NCBI RefSeq assembly: GCF_018130385.1
Contig: NZ_JAFCLU010000012.1
Coordinates: 124,001-188,000 of the forward strand
DNA: 64,000 nt
DNA from: Bradyrhizobium sp. AUGA SZCCT0283
Lineage (GTDB): Bacteria > Pseudomonadota > Alphaproteobacteria > Rhizobiales > Xanthobacteraceae
Direction of reading: 5' to 3'
In this document: positions 8,076 through 15,706 of the stretch, in pieces
Position numbering within the stretch: the stretch's first letter is position 1
Layout: every line of letters starts with the position of its first letter
The notes under the pieces: generated by a model
Databases searched by the model: none
The model's input: the letters and a program-made list of their open reading frames with translations, nothing else
Told to the model about the DNA's origin: nothing
Translations under genes and position numbers: made by a program

Positions 8076-8351
8076 ATGTTGCGACGCGTCAAGCTGATGA
8101 ACCCGTTCGAAATCGTCCACGACCGGATTGCGCCGGAACGTCCGCAGCCGGCGGAGTACAAGGGGATCAATCGCGCCGCCCGCGCCACGCCGGTCTGCGC
8201 CGCCTGCGGTTCCGACGACATCATCTGCCAAGCCACAGCGCAATGGAGCAACGAGGCGCAGGAATGGCAGCTCGCCAATACCTTCAACCAACCGGCGCAC
8301 TGCAATACCTGCAATCACCACGGCAACCTGGTGTGGCTCGCGATGAACTGA
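8076..8351 (+). CDS. small zinc-ribbon-like protein
   Basis: A 91-residue protein with two CxxC pairs (CAACGSDD near residue 42 and CNTCNHHG near residue 76), which look like a zinc ribbon. I do not recognise a family. An internal ATG at 8097 (MNPFEIVHDRI) is an equally plausible start, giving 84 residues; neither start has a strong RBS. It is followed by 51 bp to the end of the convergent frameshifted glyoxalase gene. Confidence 0.65.
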   Translation: MLRRVKLMNPFEIVHDRIAPERPQPAEYKGINRAARATPVCAACGSDDIICQATAQWSNEAQEWQLANTFNQPAHCNTCNHHGNLVWLAMN

Positions 8352-8402
8352 GCGCGGTTACGTCTTGAGTAGCCCGGATACAGCCAACGGGTCGCGCCTC
8401 CA

Positions 8403-8829
8403 TCAAATCTCCGCATACACCTCCAGCAGGTTTCCATCGGGATCCCTGAAGAACAGCGTGCGATGGCCGAAGGGGCTGGTTGGTCGGCGGCTCCAGCAGA
8501 TCGACGCCGTGCCGCACCAGCTCGTCGGCGCAGCGATCGACGTCATCAGCGGCGACCTTGAACGCGAGCTGCAGCGACGCGCTGCCGGCGGGCGTCGGTG
8601 CATCCTTCGCCGTCCGGCCCGGCCGCGACAAGGCGAGCGTGTTGCCACCGATCTGATATTCGATCCATCCCGCCGACAGCTCGCGCGTTAGCGGAAAGCG
8701 CAGGACACCCTCATAGAAGCGCCGCATCGCCGCCAGGTCGCGCACGAGGATGACGGTGTAGTCGATGGTGCGGATGGACTGGAAGGGTGAAGTGGAAGGG
8801 GGATTTTGATCGTTCACGAGTGTTTCCAT
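8403..8829 (-). pseudogene. glyoxalase/bleomycin-resistance-fold protein, frameshifted
   Basis: A VOC-superfamily protein split by one base. The N-terminal part (RTIDYTVILVRDLAAMRRFY...) reads in one frame to the LLEPPTNQP segment; the last 24 or so residues (FGHRTLFFRDPDGNLLEVYAEI) continue in another frame. The break is at a run of four G on the + strand at 8472-8475 (CCCC on the coding strand), where three would restore the frame. Both halves are well conserved, so this is either a sequencing error or a very recent inactivation. The start is ATG 8829 or GTG 8817. Confidence 0.8.
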
Positions 8830-9097
8830 AATGGGACGTTGCGGACGGGCATCGGCATCCGCCCCGGTTCGATATCGATATCGCGACAGGGCGACGCCTG
8901 CATTGCGACGATCAAGGCTTTGCCAGTGAGAGCGCCCTTGAGATGGCGGAATTTTAGCTTCTGCCAGCGGCGGGGCGTCGTCGGTTTGGCGGAGGCGGAT
9001 TTTCGGATTCTGGTCATACACGCTAGAAGAGCATATCGTCCCAATAGTTCAAAGATCGCCTTGAGCAAACGGCCGCGGGTATAAGGAAAGCTCCTCG

Positions 9098-9388
9098 ATG
9101 GCTAAGACCTACAAGCCCGGAAAGGGATACAGCCGGAAGGATTGGGATGCGGTCTCCGACAATCCCGAACTCGCCGACGAACAGATGTCGAAGGCGAAGC
9201 CCTTCGCTGCATCAGTGCCGGAGCTTGCAGCATCGATCCGGCGTGGCCGCGGACCAAACAAGGCCCCGACGAAAACGCTGGTGTCGTCGCGGCTATCCGG
9301 CAAGGTGATCGAGAAATACAAGGCTGGCGGCCCCGGATGGCAGTCGCGGATCGATCAGGATTTGCGGCGGATCAATAAGATCAAGTGA
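9098..9388 (+). CDS. BrnA-antitoxin-like protein without visible BrnT partner
   Basis: A 96-residue basic protein. YSRKDWDAVSDNPELADEQMSKAKPF and the C-terminal SSRLSGKVIEKYKAGGPGWQSRIDQDLRR segment resemble BrnA-type antitoxins, whose C-terminal ribbon-helix-helix binds DNA and whose partner BrnT is an RNase usually encoded just upstream. No BrnT-like frame is visible in the 270 bp upstream, so this may be a solitary regulator or a remnant of a toxin-antitoxin pair. The RBS AAGGAAAG precedes the ATG. Confidence 0.7.
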   Translation: MAKTYKPGKGYSRKDWDAVSDNPELADEQMSKAKPFAASVPELAASIRRGRGPNKAPTKTLVSSRLSGKVIEKYKAGGPGWQSRIDQDLRRINKIK

Positions 9389-9473
9389 GCCGGTAGCTCG
9401 CGTGAACCAGCGGGTCACGCGAATGCGCGCCCGATGACAGGCTCCGCGACATGCGAAGAATGGGACAACAGAG

Positions 9474-9505
9474 GTCCCGGATGTCGCTCTGCTCATCCGG
9501 GCTAC
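9474..9505. repeat. REP-like arm, GTCCCGGATGTCGCT family
   Basis: A single arm reading GTCCCGGATGTCGCTCTGCT and on to GCTAC. The same sequence with small changes recurs in paired form at 10100-10176 and 24370-24447. Confidence 0.65.
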
Positions 9506-9511
9506 CCTTGC

Positions 9512-10084
9512 TCAAGTCCCAACGCCTGAGCCGCCCCAGATCCGTTCTTCCGTCCACCCCAGTTCCGCGAACTCCGCCGCCCGCAACGGCGCTTCCCCCG
9601 CCGAGAAAAACTCGTCGAGCTGCGGCGGGCTCACCGACGTGCCTGAGAGCATGGCGTGGGCCTGGCCGCGGTGGTGTACCTGGTGCTGGAACAGATGCAG
9701 GAGCAAACGATCCATCCGCTCGCGCTGGATGGAGGTGCCGCGATGCACGGAGACGATGCGCTGCAAGCCGGCGCCGTCGAGCGCTTCGACGACCTTGAGC
9801 AAGCGCCGGTCGACCGCGGCTTGGGCTTCTTTCAGCGCGGCGACCGTCGCACAGGGCTCCTGATCCGCCCACGCCGCCGGGCCGAGCGTGCCACCTTCCA
9901 TCGCATCGACGTAAAAATGGTCGATGATCAGGATGTGGTTGAACGTGGCGCGCAGGCTTGGAAAAAAGCCGGTTCGTTTTGCGGTGAATTCGTCCGGCGT
10001 CAGGCGCGCGCAGGCGGTGAGCAGCCGGTGGTTTGCCCAGGCGTTGTTGTACGCCATGGTGCGATAGGGAAGCACGTCACTCAT
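9512..10084 (-). CDS. DinB-family protein
   Basis: A 190-residue protein of the DinB/DUF664-like four-helix family, whose members carry a three-histidine metal site. Visible candidates are the histidine in TFNHILIIDHFY near residue 50 and HQVHHRGQAH near residue 136. Some relatives act as thiol-dependent S-transferases, others are DNA-damage-induced; the substrate here is unknown. It stands alone between two repeat clusters. Confidence 0.85.
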   Translation of the reverse strand: MSDVLPYRTMAYNNAWANHRLLTACARLTPDEFTAKRTGFFPSLRATFNHILIIDHFYVDAMEGGTLGPAAWADQEPCATVAALKEAQAAVDRRLLKVVEALDGAGLQRIVSVHRGTSIQRERMDRLLLHLFQHQVHHRGQAHAMLSGTSVSPPQLDEFFSAGEAPLRAAEFAELGWTEERIWGGSGVGT

Positions 10085-10099
10085 TGGCGTTGCCAGCCA

Positions 10100-10275
10100 G
10101 TAGCCCGCATGAGCGCAGCGATATGCGGGGAACGATGACGAAGGTCCCGGATATCGCTTCGCTCATCCGGGCTACGGGTCTGCGCAAATCTGTTGGGCGG
10201 ATTAGCGGAGCGTAATCCGCCGATTGTCGTGGCAAGAATGGTGGGTTACGCCTGCGGCTAACCCACCCTACGAAG
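10100..10275. repeat. cluster of REP-like inverted repeats
   Basis: GTAGCCCGCATGAGCGCAGC at 10100 and GCTTCGCTCATCCGGGCTAC ending at 10176 form an imperfect inverted pair. It is followed by a GGCGGATTAGCGGAGCGTAA element at about 10195-10220 and a GGGTTACGCCTGCGGCTAAC element at about 10243-10274. The cluster fills the gap between the DinB gene and the end of the molybdenum hydroxylase operon. No gene is seen. Confidence 0.7.
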
Positions 10276-12549
10276 CTACTCCGCCGCCTCTCGCGTCGGC
10301 GCTTCCAGCACCTCCAGCACCTTCGGCGGCGACATCGGGAGCGCATAGAAGCGTTTGCCGAGCGCGTTGTAGATCGCGTTCGACACTGCGGCCATCACGG
10401 GGACCAGCGGCACTTCGCCGACGCCCTTGACGCCTTGCGGGTGTTTCGGGTTCGGCACTTCGACCATGATGCAGTCGATCATCGGCAGGTCCGAACAGAC
10501 CGGCATGCGGTAGTCGAGGAAGCCGGGGTTATCGACCTTGCCTTCCTTCGTATAGATGTATTCCTCGTTCAGCGCCCAGCCGATGCCTTGCGCGACACCG
10601 CCCTGGAGCTGGCCCTCGACATAGCCGGGATGAATGGCGCGGCCGACATCCTGCACGGCGGTGTAGCGGATGACGCGCGCGATGCCGAGATCGACATCGA
10701 CCTCGACGTCGCAGACATGCGTGCCGAAACCGCCGTCGGCGCCCGTGGTGTTGAGCTGCACGCCGGCCCCAATGGGTCCGCCCATCGCGGGCGCCTTCTC
10801 GGCGAGTTGTTCCAGCGTCAGCGGCTCGAACTGGCCGGCATTCGGGCTCACCGGATGCGCCGCGCCCTGCTCCCACTTCACCGCTTCGGGATCGATCTCC
10901 CAGATCTTGGCCGCGCGCTCGCGCAGCGTCTGGATGATCTTTTCGGTCGACTGCGTCACCACCATCGAGGAAGCGAACAGCACGCGGCTGCCGCCGGTGA
11001 GGTTCGAGAAACCAACCGTTTGCGTGTCGCCGATGATGACGGAGACGCGGCGGTAATCAATACCAAGAAGCTCGGCGCAAATGTTGGCGATGCCCGCGCG
11101 CGAGCCGCCGATATCAGGGTGCCCTGTGGTGACGACGACGTTGCCGTCCTCGGTGATGTTGACCTGCGCGGAGGACTCGCCGCCGGCGTTGAACCAGAAG
11201 CCGGAGGCGACGCCCCTGCCGCGTAGTTTTCCTTGCAGCTTGCCGAGCGGGGCCTTGTAGTGATCGGAATTTTTCGCCGCTTCTATCGTTTCGATATAGC
11301 CGATGCGCGGGAACACCGGACCGTGCGCGGCTTTCGTTCCCTCCTTCGCGGCGTTCTTCAGGCGGAAGTCGAGCGGGTCCATCTTCAGCGCTTCGGCGAC
11401 TTCATCCATCACGCATTCCACCGCATAGGCGCCGATCGGCGCGCCTGGCGCGCGATAGGCCGCGACCTTGGAGCGGTTGGAGCAGACGTCAAAACCTTCG
11501 GAGAGCAGGTTCGGAATGTCGTAGGGCGTGAAGCTGCAGCCGGCAGCACCCCGGATCGGCGAGCCCGGGAAGGCGCCGGCCTGCAGATAGAAGGTGCCGT
11601 GCGCGGCGACGATCTTGCCGTCTTTCGTCGCGCCGATCTTCACCGTGCTCTTCGAGCCTGAGGTGGGGCCGGTCGCGCGCATCACTTCCTCGCGCGTCAT
11701 CACCATCTTCACCGGACGGCCGGATTTTTTCGCAAGCAGGGTCGCGAGCGGTTCGAGATAGACGATGGTCTTGCCGCCAAAGCCGCCGCCGATCTCGGCG
11801 GGGATGGCGCGGATATCGCTCTGCGGGATGCCGGTGAGATGGGCCGTCATCGCGCGCACCATGAACTGGCCCTGGCTGGAGCTCCAGATCGTGGTCTTGC
11901 CGTCGGGCGCCACCGAGATCAGGCAGGCATGCGGCTCGATATAGCCCTGATGAACGGGGCGCGTGGTGAAGGTGCGCTCGATGACGACGTCGGCCTTCTT
12001 GAAACCTTCCGCGATGTCGCCCTTCTTGTGCTCGAGGCGGCCGGCGATGTTGGAAGGCTTGCCGTCGAACTTGTTGAACTCGTGCAGGATGGGCGCATCG
12101 GGCCGAATCGCGTCGTCGATCTCGATCGACCACGGCAGCACCTCGTAATCGACCTCGATCAGCTTGCAGGCCTCGGCTGCGATCGCTTCCGTGGTCGCGG
12201 CCACGGCGGCGATGGGGTGCCCGGGGAACAGCGCCTTGTCGCGCGCCATCACGTTGCGGCACATCCAGCGCATGTCCTGGATACCCAGCATCACCGCGCC
12301 GTTGGCGATCGGGAAATCGACGATGTCGCGCGAGGTGACGACGGCTTTTACGCCCGGCAGCTTCTCCGCCTTGGAGGTGTCGATCGATCTGATGCGCGCA
12401 TGCGGATGCGGGCTGCGCAAAACCTTGCCCCAGATCATGCCGGGCATGGTGGTGTCGGCGGCGAACTGGGCGCGGCCGGTCACCTTGTCCATGCCGTCGG
12501 GACGAATGGTGCGCTGGCCGATCCACTTGTTGTTGGTGACGAGGTTCAT
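10276..12549 (-). CDS. molybdenum hydroxylase large subunit (xanthine dehydrogenase/CoxL family)
   Basis: A 757-residue molybdopterin-cytosine-dinucleotide-binding subunit. Family marks include GGGFGGKTIVYLE near residue 253 and the catalytic-glutamate motif GVKGVGEVP near residue 717. The loop that is AYXCSFR in true form-I CO dehydrogenase reads AYRAPGAP here, so CO oxidation is unlikely; the substrate is probably an aldehyde, purine, aromatic thioester or N-heterocycle. It is the last gene of a three-gene operon with the 2Fe-2S and FAD subunits, with a 17-bp gap to the 2Fe-2S gene. Confidence 0.92.
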   Translation of the reverse strand: MNLVTNNKWIGQRTIRPDGMDKVTGRAQFAADTTMPGMIWGKVLRSPHPHARIRSIDTSKAEKLPGVKAVVTSRDIVDFPIANGAVMLGIQDMRWMCRNVMARDKALFPGHPIAAVAATTEAIAAEACKLIEVDYEVLPWSIEIDDAIRPDAPILHEFNKFDGKPSNIAGRLEHKKGDIAEGFKKADVVIERTFTTRPVHQGYIEPHACLISVAPDGKTTIWSSSQGQFMVRAMTAHLTGIPQSDIRAIPAEIGGGFGGKTIVYLEPLATLLAKKSGRPVKMVMTREEVMRATGPTSGSKSTVKIGATKDGKIVAAHGTFYLQAGAFPGSPIRGAAGCSFTPYDIPNLLSEGFDVCSNRSKVAAYRAPGAPIGAYAVECVMDEVAEALKMDPLDFRLKNAAKEGTKAAHGPVFPRIGYIETIEAAKNSDHYKAPLGKLQGKLRGRGVASGFWFNAGGESSAQVNITEDGNVVVTTGHPDIGGSRAGIANICAELLGIDYRRVSVIIGDTQTVGFSNLTGGSRVLFASSMVVTQSTEKIIQTLRERAAKIWEIDPEAVKWEQGAAHPVSPNAGQFEPLTLEQLAEKAPAMGGPIGAGVQLNTTGADGGFGTHVCDVEVDVDLGIARVIRYTAVQDVGRAIHPGYVEGQLQGGVAQGIGWALNEEYIYTKEGKVDNPGFLDYRMPVCSDLPMIDCIMVEVPNPKHPQGVKGVGEVPLVPVMAAVSNAIYNALGKRFYALPMSPPKVLEVLEAPTREAAE

Positions 12550-12566
12550 TGGGTTGTCTCCCGCAA

Positions 12567-13043
12567 TTATTGCGCGCGCATTTCGGCAGCGGTTTCCATT
12601 ACCGCGCGGACGATCTTGTCATAGCCGGTGCACCGGCAGAGATTGCCGGCGAGCCAGAAGCGGACTTCCTCCTCGCTCGGCTTCGGATTCTTCTTCAGCA
12701 GCGCGTCGGAGGCGACCAGCATGCCCGACGTGCAGATGCCACATTGCAACGCCGCCATCTCGAGAAACTTCTGCTGCAGCGGATGCAGCTTGTCGCCTTG
12801 CGCCATGCCTTCGATGGTGCGGATCTCGTGGCCCTGCGCTTCGACCGCGAGCATCAGGCAGGAGCAGATCAGGCGATCGTCGAGCGTGATCGAGCAGGCG
12901 CCGCAATCGCCGGAGGCGCAGCCTTCCTTGGAGCCGGTGAGCGCCAGCGGCCCGCGCAGGGCGTCGAGCATGGTGTCTGATGGCTCGCACAGAAATTCCA
13001 TCGGCTCGCCGTTGATGGTCGTGGTGACGTGAACTTTGGCCAT
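12567..13043 (-). CDS. molybdenum hydroxylase 2Fe-2S subunit (CoxS family)
   Basis: A 158-residue small subunit carrying two [2Fe-2S] clusters. The plant-ferredoxin-type site is CASGDCGAC with a later C in LICSC (about residues 42-62); the second, four-helix site uses CGIC (about residue 97) and CRC (about residue 136). It passes electrons from the Mo centre to FAD. It lies between the FAD subunit gene (17 bp upstream) and the large subunit gene. Confidence 0.95.
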   Translation of the reverse strand: MAKVHVTTTINGEPMEFLCEPSDTMLDALRGPLALTGSKEGCASGDCGACSITLDDRLICSCLMLAVEAQGHEIRTIEGMAQGDKLHPLQQKFLEMAALQCGICTSGMLVASDALLKKNPKPSEEEVRFWLAGNLCRCTGYDKIVRAVMETAAEMRAQ

Positions 13044-13060
13044 GAACTATTTTCCAAACT

Positions 13061-13933
13061 TCAATTTTTGTGGGTTGCGCGTTGGGCGACGATTACGGCG
13101 GTGCGCTTGAGCAGCACGCCGGCCACCTTGGTGCGATAGGCGATGGTGCCGCGCTTGTCGTCGATCGGACGGCAGGCGGCGGAACAGGCGGCGGCCGCCT
13201 TTGCCAGCGCGGCGTCGTCGAGCCTTGAGCCGATCAGCGCTTTTGCGGCGTCTTCGACCAGCAGCACGGTGGGCGCGACTGCGCCGAGGCCGACGCGGGC
13301 CGCGGTGACGGTGCCGTCCTTGATGGTGAGGCTGACGCCGACGCCGACGACGGCGATGTCCATTTCGGTGCGCGGGATCATGCGCAAGTAAGCATCGCTG
13401 GAGCCGGGCGGACGCGGCGGTAGCGCAAAACTCACGAGAATCTCGCCGGGTTTCAGATTGGTGCGGCCGGGACCGGCGGGGACGTCTTCCACCTTCAGCT
13501 CGCGGCGGCCGTCCGGGCCCTGCACGGTGACGATGGCGGAGGCTGCGACCATCGCGGGCACACTGTCGCCGGCAGGCGAGCCGTTACAGAGATTGCCGCC
13601 GGCGGACGCGCGGCCCTGCACCTGCTTGGAACCGATCAGGTTGACGGCCTCGAGCACGCCGGGCCAGACCTTGCCGAAATTCTTGTGTTCCGCGAGCGCC
13701 ATGCCGGAGACGGCGGCGCCGATGCGAAAGCCGCCATCGGCGGTCTGCTCGATTGCGGTCATCTCGGGGATTTTCTTGATGTCGACGATCACGCCGGGCT
13801 TCAGCACTCCGGATCGCATCTGCACCAGCAAATCCGTGCCGCCGGCCAGGATGCGCGCGGCGCTGCCGGCTTTCGCAAATGCGCCGACCGCTTCGTCAAG
13901 CGTATCAGGCGCCAGATATCGGAGTTCCGTCAT
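13061..13933 (-). CDS. molybdenum hydroxylase FAD-binding subunit (CoxM family)
   Basis: A 290-residue medium subunit. The FAD-binding motifs RILAGGTDLL (about residues 28-37) and SAGGNLCNGSPAGD (about residues 110-123) are typical of the CoxM/XdhA family. It is the first gene of the operon and takes electrons from the 2Fe-2S subunit. The acceptor is unknown. No molybdenum cofactor maturation gene lies directly beside the operon; CoxD/CoxE-like genes occur about 35 kb away. Confidence 0.93.
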   Translation of the reverse strand: MTELRYLAPDTLDEAVGAFAKAGSAARILAGGTDLLVQMRSGVLKPGVIVDIKKIPEMTAIEQTADGGFRIGAAVSGMALAEHKNFGKVWPGVLEAVNLIGSKQVQGRASAGGNLCNGSPAGDSVPAMVAASAIVTVQGPDGRRELKVEDVPAGPGRTNLKPGEILVSFALPPRPPGSSDAYLRMIPRTEMDIAVVGVGVSLTIKDGTVTAARVGLGAVAPTVLLVEDAAKALIGSRLDDAALAKAAAACSAACRPIDDKRGTIAYRTKVAGVLLKRTAVIVAQRATHKN

Positions 13934-14328
13934 GGTCTTTCCGCCATCTCCCTTTTGTCCGCCCGCCCCATATCGACGACGGCCTTATCTTGGCCCAGCA
14001 GTGCAGGCCAAGCCTACACGGCGGGAGGCGGTTGGAACAGCCTGCGAGATCAGGTTGATACGGCAGGCTCCTATGCGCGCGGCGGGGCTTGCGCGGCCGG
14101 ATTGCTCCGAGGTGGCAGGGTGGGCGGAGGCCCCTCCACCGTCATTACCTGCGACAAACGCGAAGCGTTTGCGCAAGGGAGCGGAAGCGACGAAGCAATC
14201 CATCTATCCCCGTGGGGAGGTATGGATTGCTTCGCTTCGCTCGCAATGACGGCCTCCAGATCCGTTGGCTAAACCAGCCCGCCGGTCTAAAACCCGACTT
14301 CGGATTCACGATCGCCCCGGTGACATTG
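13934..14328. other. intergenic region before lytic transglycosylase gene
   Basis: About 395 bp without a convincing gene. The left half must hold the promoter of the leftward molybdenum hydroxylase operon, though I see no clear -35/-10 pair. The right half contains a REP-like element at 14141-14251. Short frames crossing it lack recognisable domains and run through the repeat. Confidence 0.5.
14141..14251. repeat. REP-like pair, GAAGCAATCCAT family
   Basis: The left arm runs from GTCATTACCTGCGACAAACG to CGAAGCAATCCAT, and the right arm is ATGGATTGCTTCGCTTCGCT to AATGAC at 14250. The GCGACAAACGCGAAGCGTTT insert is shared with the copy at 59245-59353, so these two are a distinct subtype of the plain copy at 32729-32803. 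Confidence 0.8.
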
Positions 14329-15675
14329 ATGCCGCATCTCAGACTCCTGCTTGCTGCCGCGGCGTTCCTGTCCCTCTCGTCCATTGCCATCGCCCAACCA
14401 GCCCCCGCACCGGCCCGACCGGCGGCGGTGCAACCGAAACCGCCGGCCGCAGGCGTTCCCGGCCAGCCGGTCGCAAGGGCCCCCTCACCCCGTGCGGCGG
14501 CCTGTCACAACGGCATGTCGTTCGACCGCTTCCTTGCCGACCTCAAGCAGCAGGCGCTTAGCGAGGGCGTGTCGCAGCGCGCGCTGACCGAGGCCGCCCC
14601 CTACCTCGTCTATGACCAAAGCATCGTCAACCGCGACCGCGGCCAGCGCGTGTTCGGCCAGGTGTTCACCGAATTCGCACGAAACCGGGCGTCCGATGGC
14701 GCGGCAAAAAATGCGCAGGCGAGAATCCGGATGCATGCTCCGGCGTTCGCGCGCGCGGAAAAGGAATATGGCGTGCCGCCGGCGGTGATCGCCGCGTTCT
14801 GGGGCCTGGAGAGCAGTTTTGGCGCCGAGTTGGGCAAGCTGCATACGCTGCCGTCGCTGGTGTCGCTGGCCTATGATTGCCGCCGCTCGGAGATGTTTCA
14901 GAAGGAAACCATCGCGGCGCTGAAGATCATCGACCGCGGCGATCTCACGCCAAGCGAGATGATCGGCTCATGGGCCGGCGAGCTCGGCCAGACGCAGTTT
15001 CTGCCGACGCATTATTTCAACTATGCGGTGGACTATGATGGCGACGGCCATCGCAATTTGCTGCGCAGCGCGCCGGATGTGATCGGCTCGACCGCGAACT
15101 ACATCGCCACCGGATTGAAATGGCGGCGCGGCGAGCCGTGGGTGCAGGAAGTGCGCGCGCCGGCGAATTTCCCGTGGGAGCAGGCTGATCTCACCATCAA
15201 GCTGCCGCGCGCAAAATTCGCGCAGCTCGGCGTTACCTATCCCGACGGCCGCGCGCTTCCGAATGACGACATGCCGGCCTCGCTGCTGCTGCCGATGGGC
15301 CGCACAGGGCCGGCGTTTCTGGCGTATGCGAATTTCGCAGCCTATACCGAATGGAATAACTCGCTGATCTATTCGACCACCGCGGGCTATCTCGCGAGCC
15401 GCATCGCCGGCGCCCCGCCGATGCGGCAGCCATCGGCGCCGGTCGCGCAACTGCCGCTCAATGAGCTGAAAGAGCTGCAGCAGCTGTTGGTGCGTGCCGG
15501 TTTCAATGTCGGCAAGGTCGACGGCGTGATGGGGCAGTTGAGCCGCACGGCGGTGAAGGCGATGCAGGTGAAATACGGATTGCCGGCGGATTCCTGGCCG
15601 ACCGCGGAGCTGTTGGCGCGGATGCGCGGCCCCGGTGCGCGAAACCTCTTTCCATCAGACGGAAAAATACTCTAG
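14329..15675 (+). CDS. lytic murein transglycosylase (MltB-like) with peptidoglycan-binding domain
   Basis: A 448-residue exported protein: signal peptide (about residues 1-22), a Pro/Ala-rich linker, an SLT_2 (MltB-type) catalytic domain and a C-terminal PG_binding_1 domain (about residues 380-440, LQQLLVRAGFNVGKVDGVMG). The catalytic glutamate is in WGLESSFG, and the GELGQTQFLPTHYF segment is typical of the family. It should cleave peptidoglycan in the periplasm to 1,6-anhydro products. The ATG at 14329 is chosen because it opens the signal peptide. The binding-protein gene follows after 31 bp. A paralogue lies at 36684. Confidence 0.9.
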   Translation: MPHLRLLLAAAAFLSLSSIAIAQPAPAPARPAAVQPKPPAAGVPGQPVARAPSPRAAACHNGMSFDRFLADLKQQALSEGVSQRALTEAAPYLVYDQSIVNRDRGQRVFGQVFTEFARNRASDGAAKNAQARIRMHAPAFARAEKEYGVPPAVIAAFWGLESSFGAELGKLHTLPSLVSLAYDCRRSEMFQKETIAALKIIDRGDLTPSEMIGSWAGELGQTQFLPTHYFNYAVDYDGDGHRNLLRSAPDVIGSTANYIATGLKWRRGEPWVQEVRAPANFPWEQADLTIKLPRAKFAQLGVTYPDGRALPNDDMPASLLLPMGRTGPAFLAYANFAAYTEWNNSLIYSTTAGYLASRIAGAPPMRQPSAPVAQLPLNELKELQQLLVRAGFNVGKVDGVMGQLSRTAVKAMQVKYGLPADSWPTAELLARMRGPGARNLFPSDGKIL

Positions 15676-15706
15676 AGTGCGCCGCAATAAAATGAGGAGG
15701 ACACCC

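Noticed and set aside
8814..9068. 84-residue minus-strand frame beginning with TTG
   Set aside because: Weak start, no RBS, no domain; it overlaps the start of the glyoxalase-like gene.
10276..13933. Form-I CO dehydrogenase (coxMSL)
   Set aside because: The large subunit lacks AYXCSFR, so the cox names and CO oxidation are not supported.
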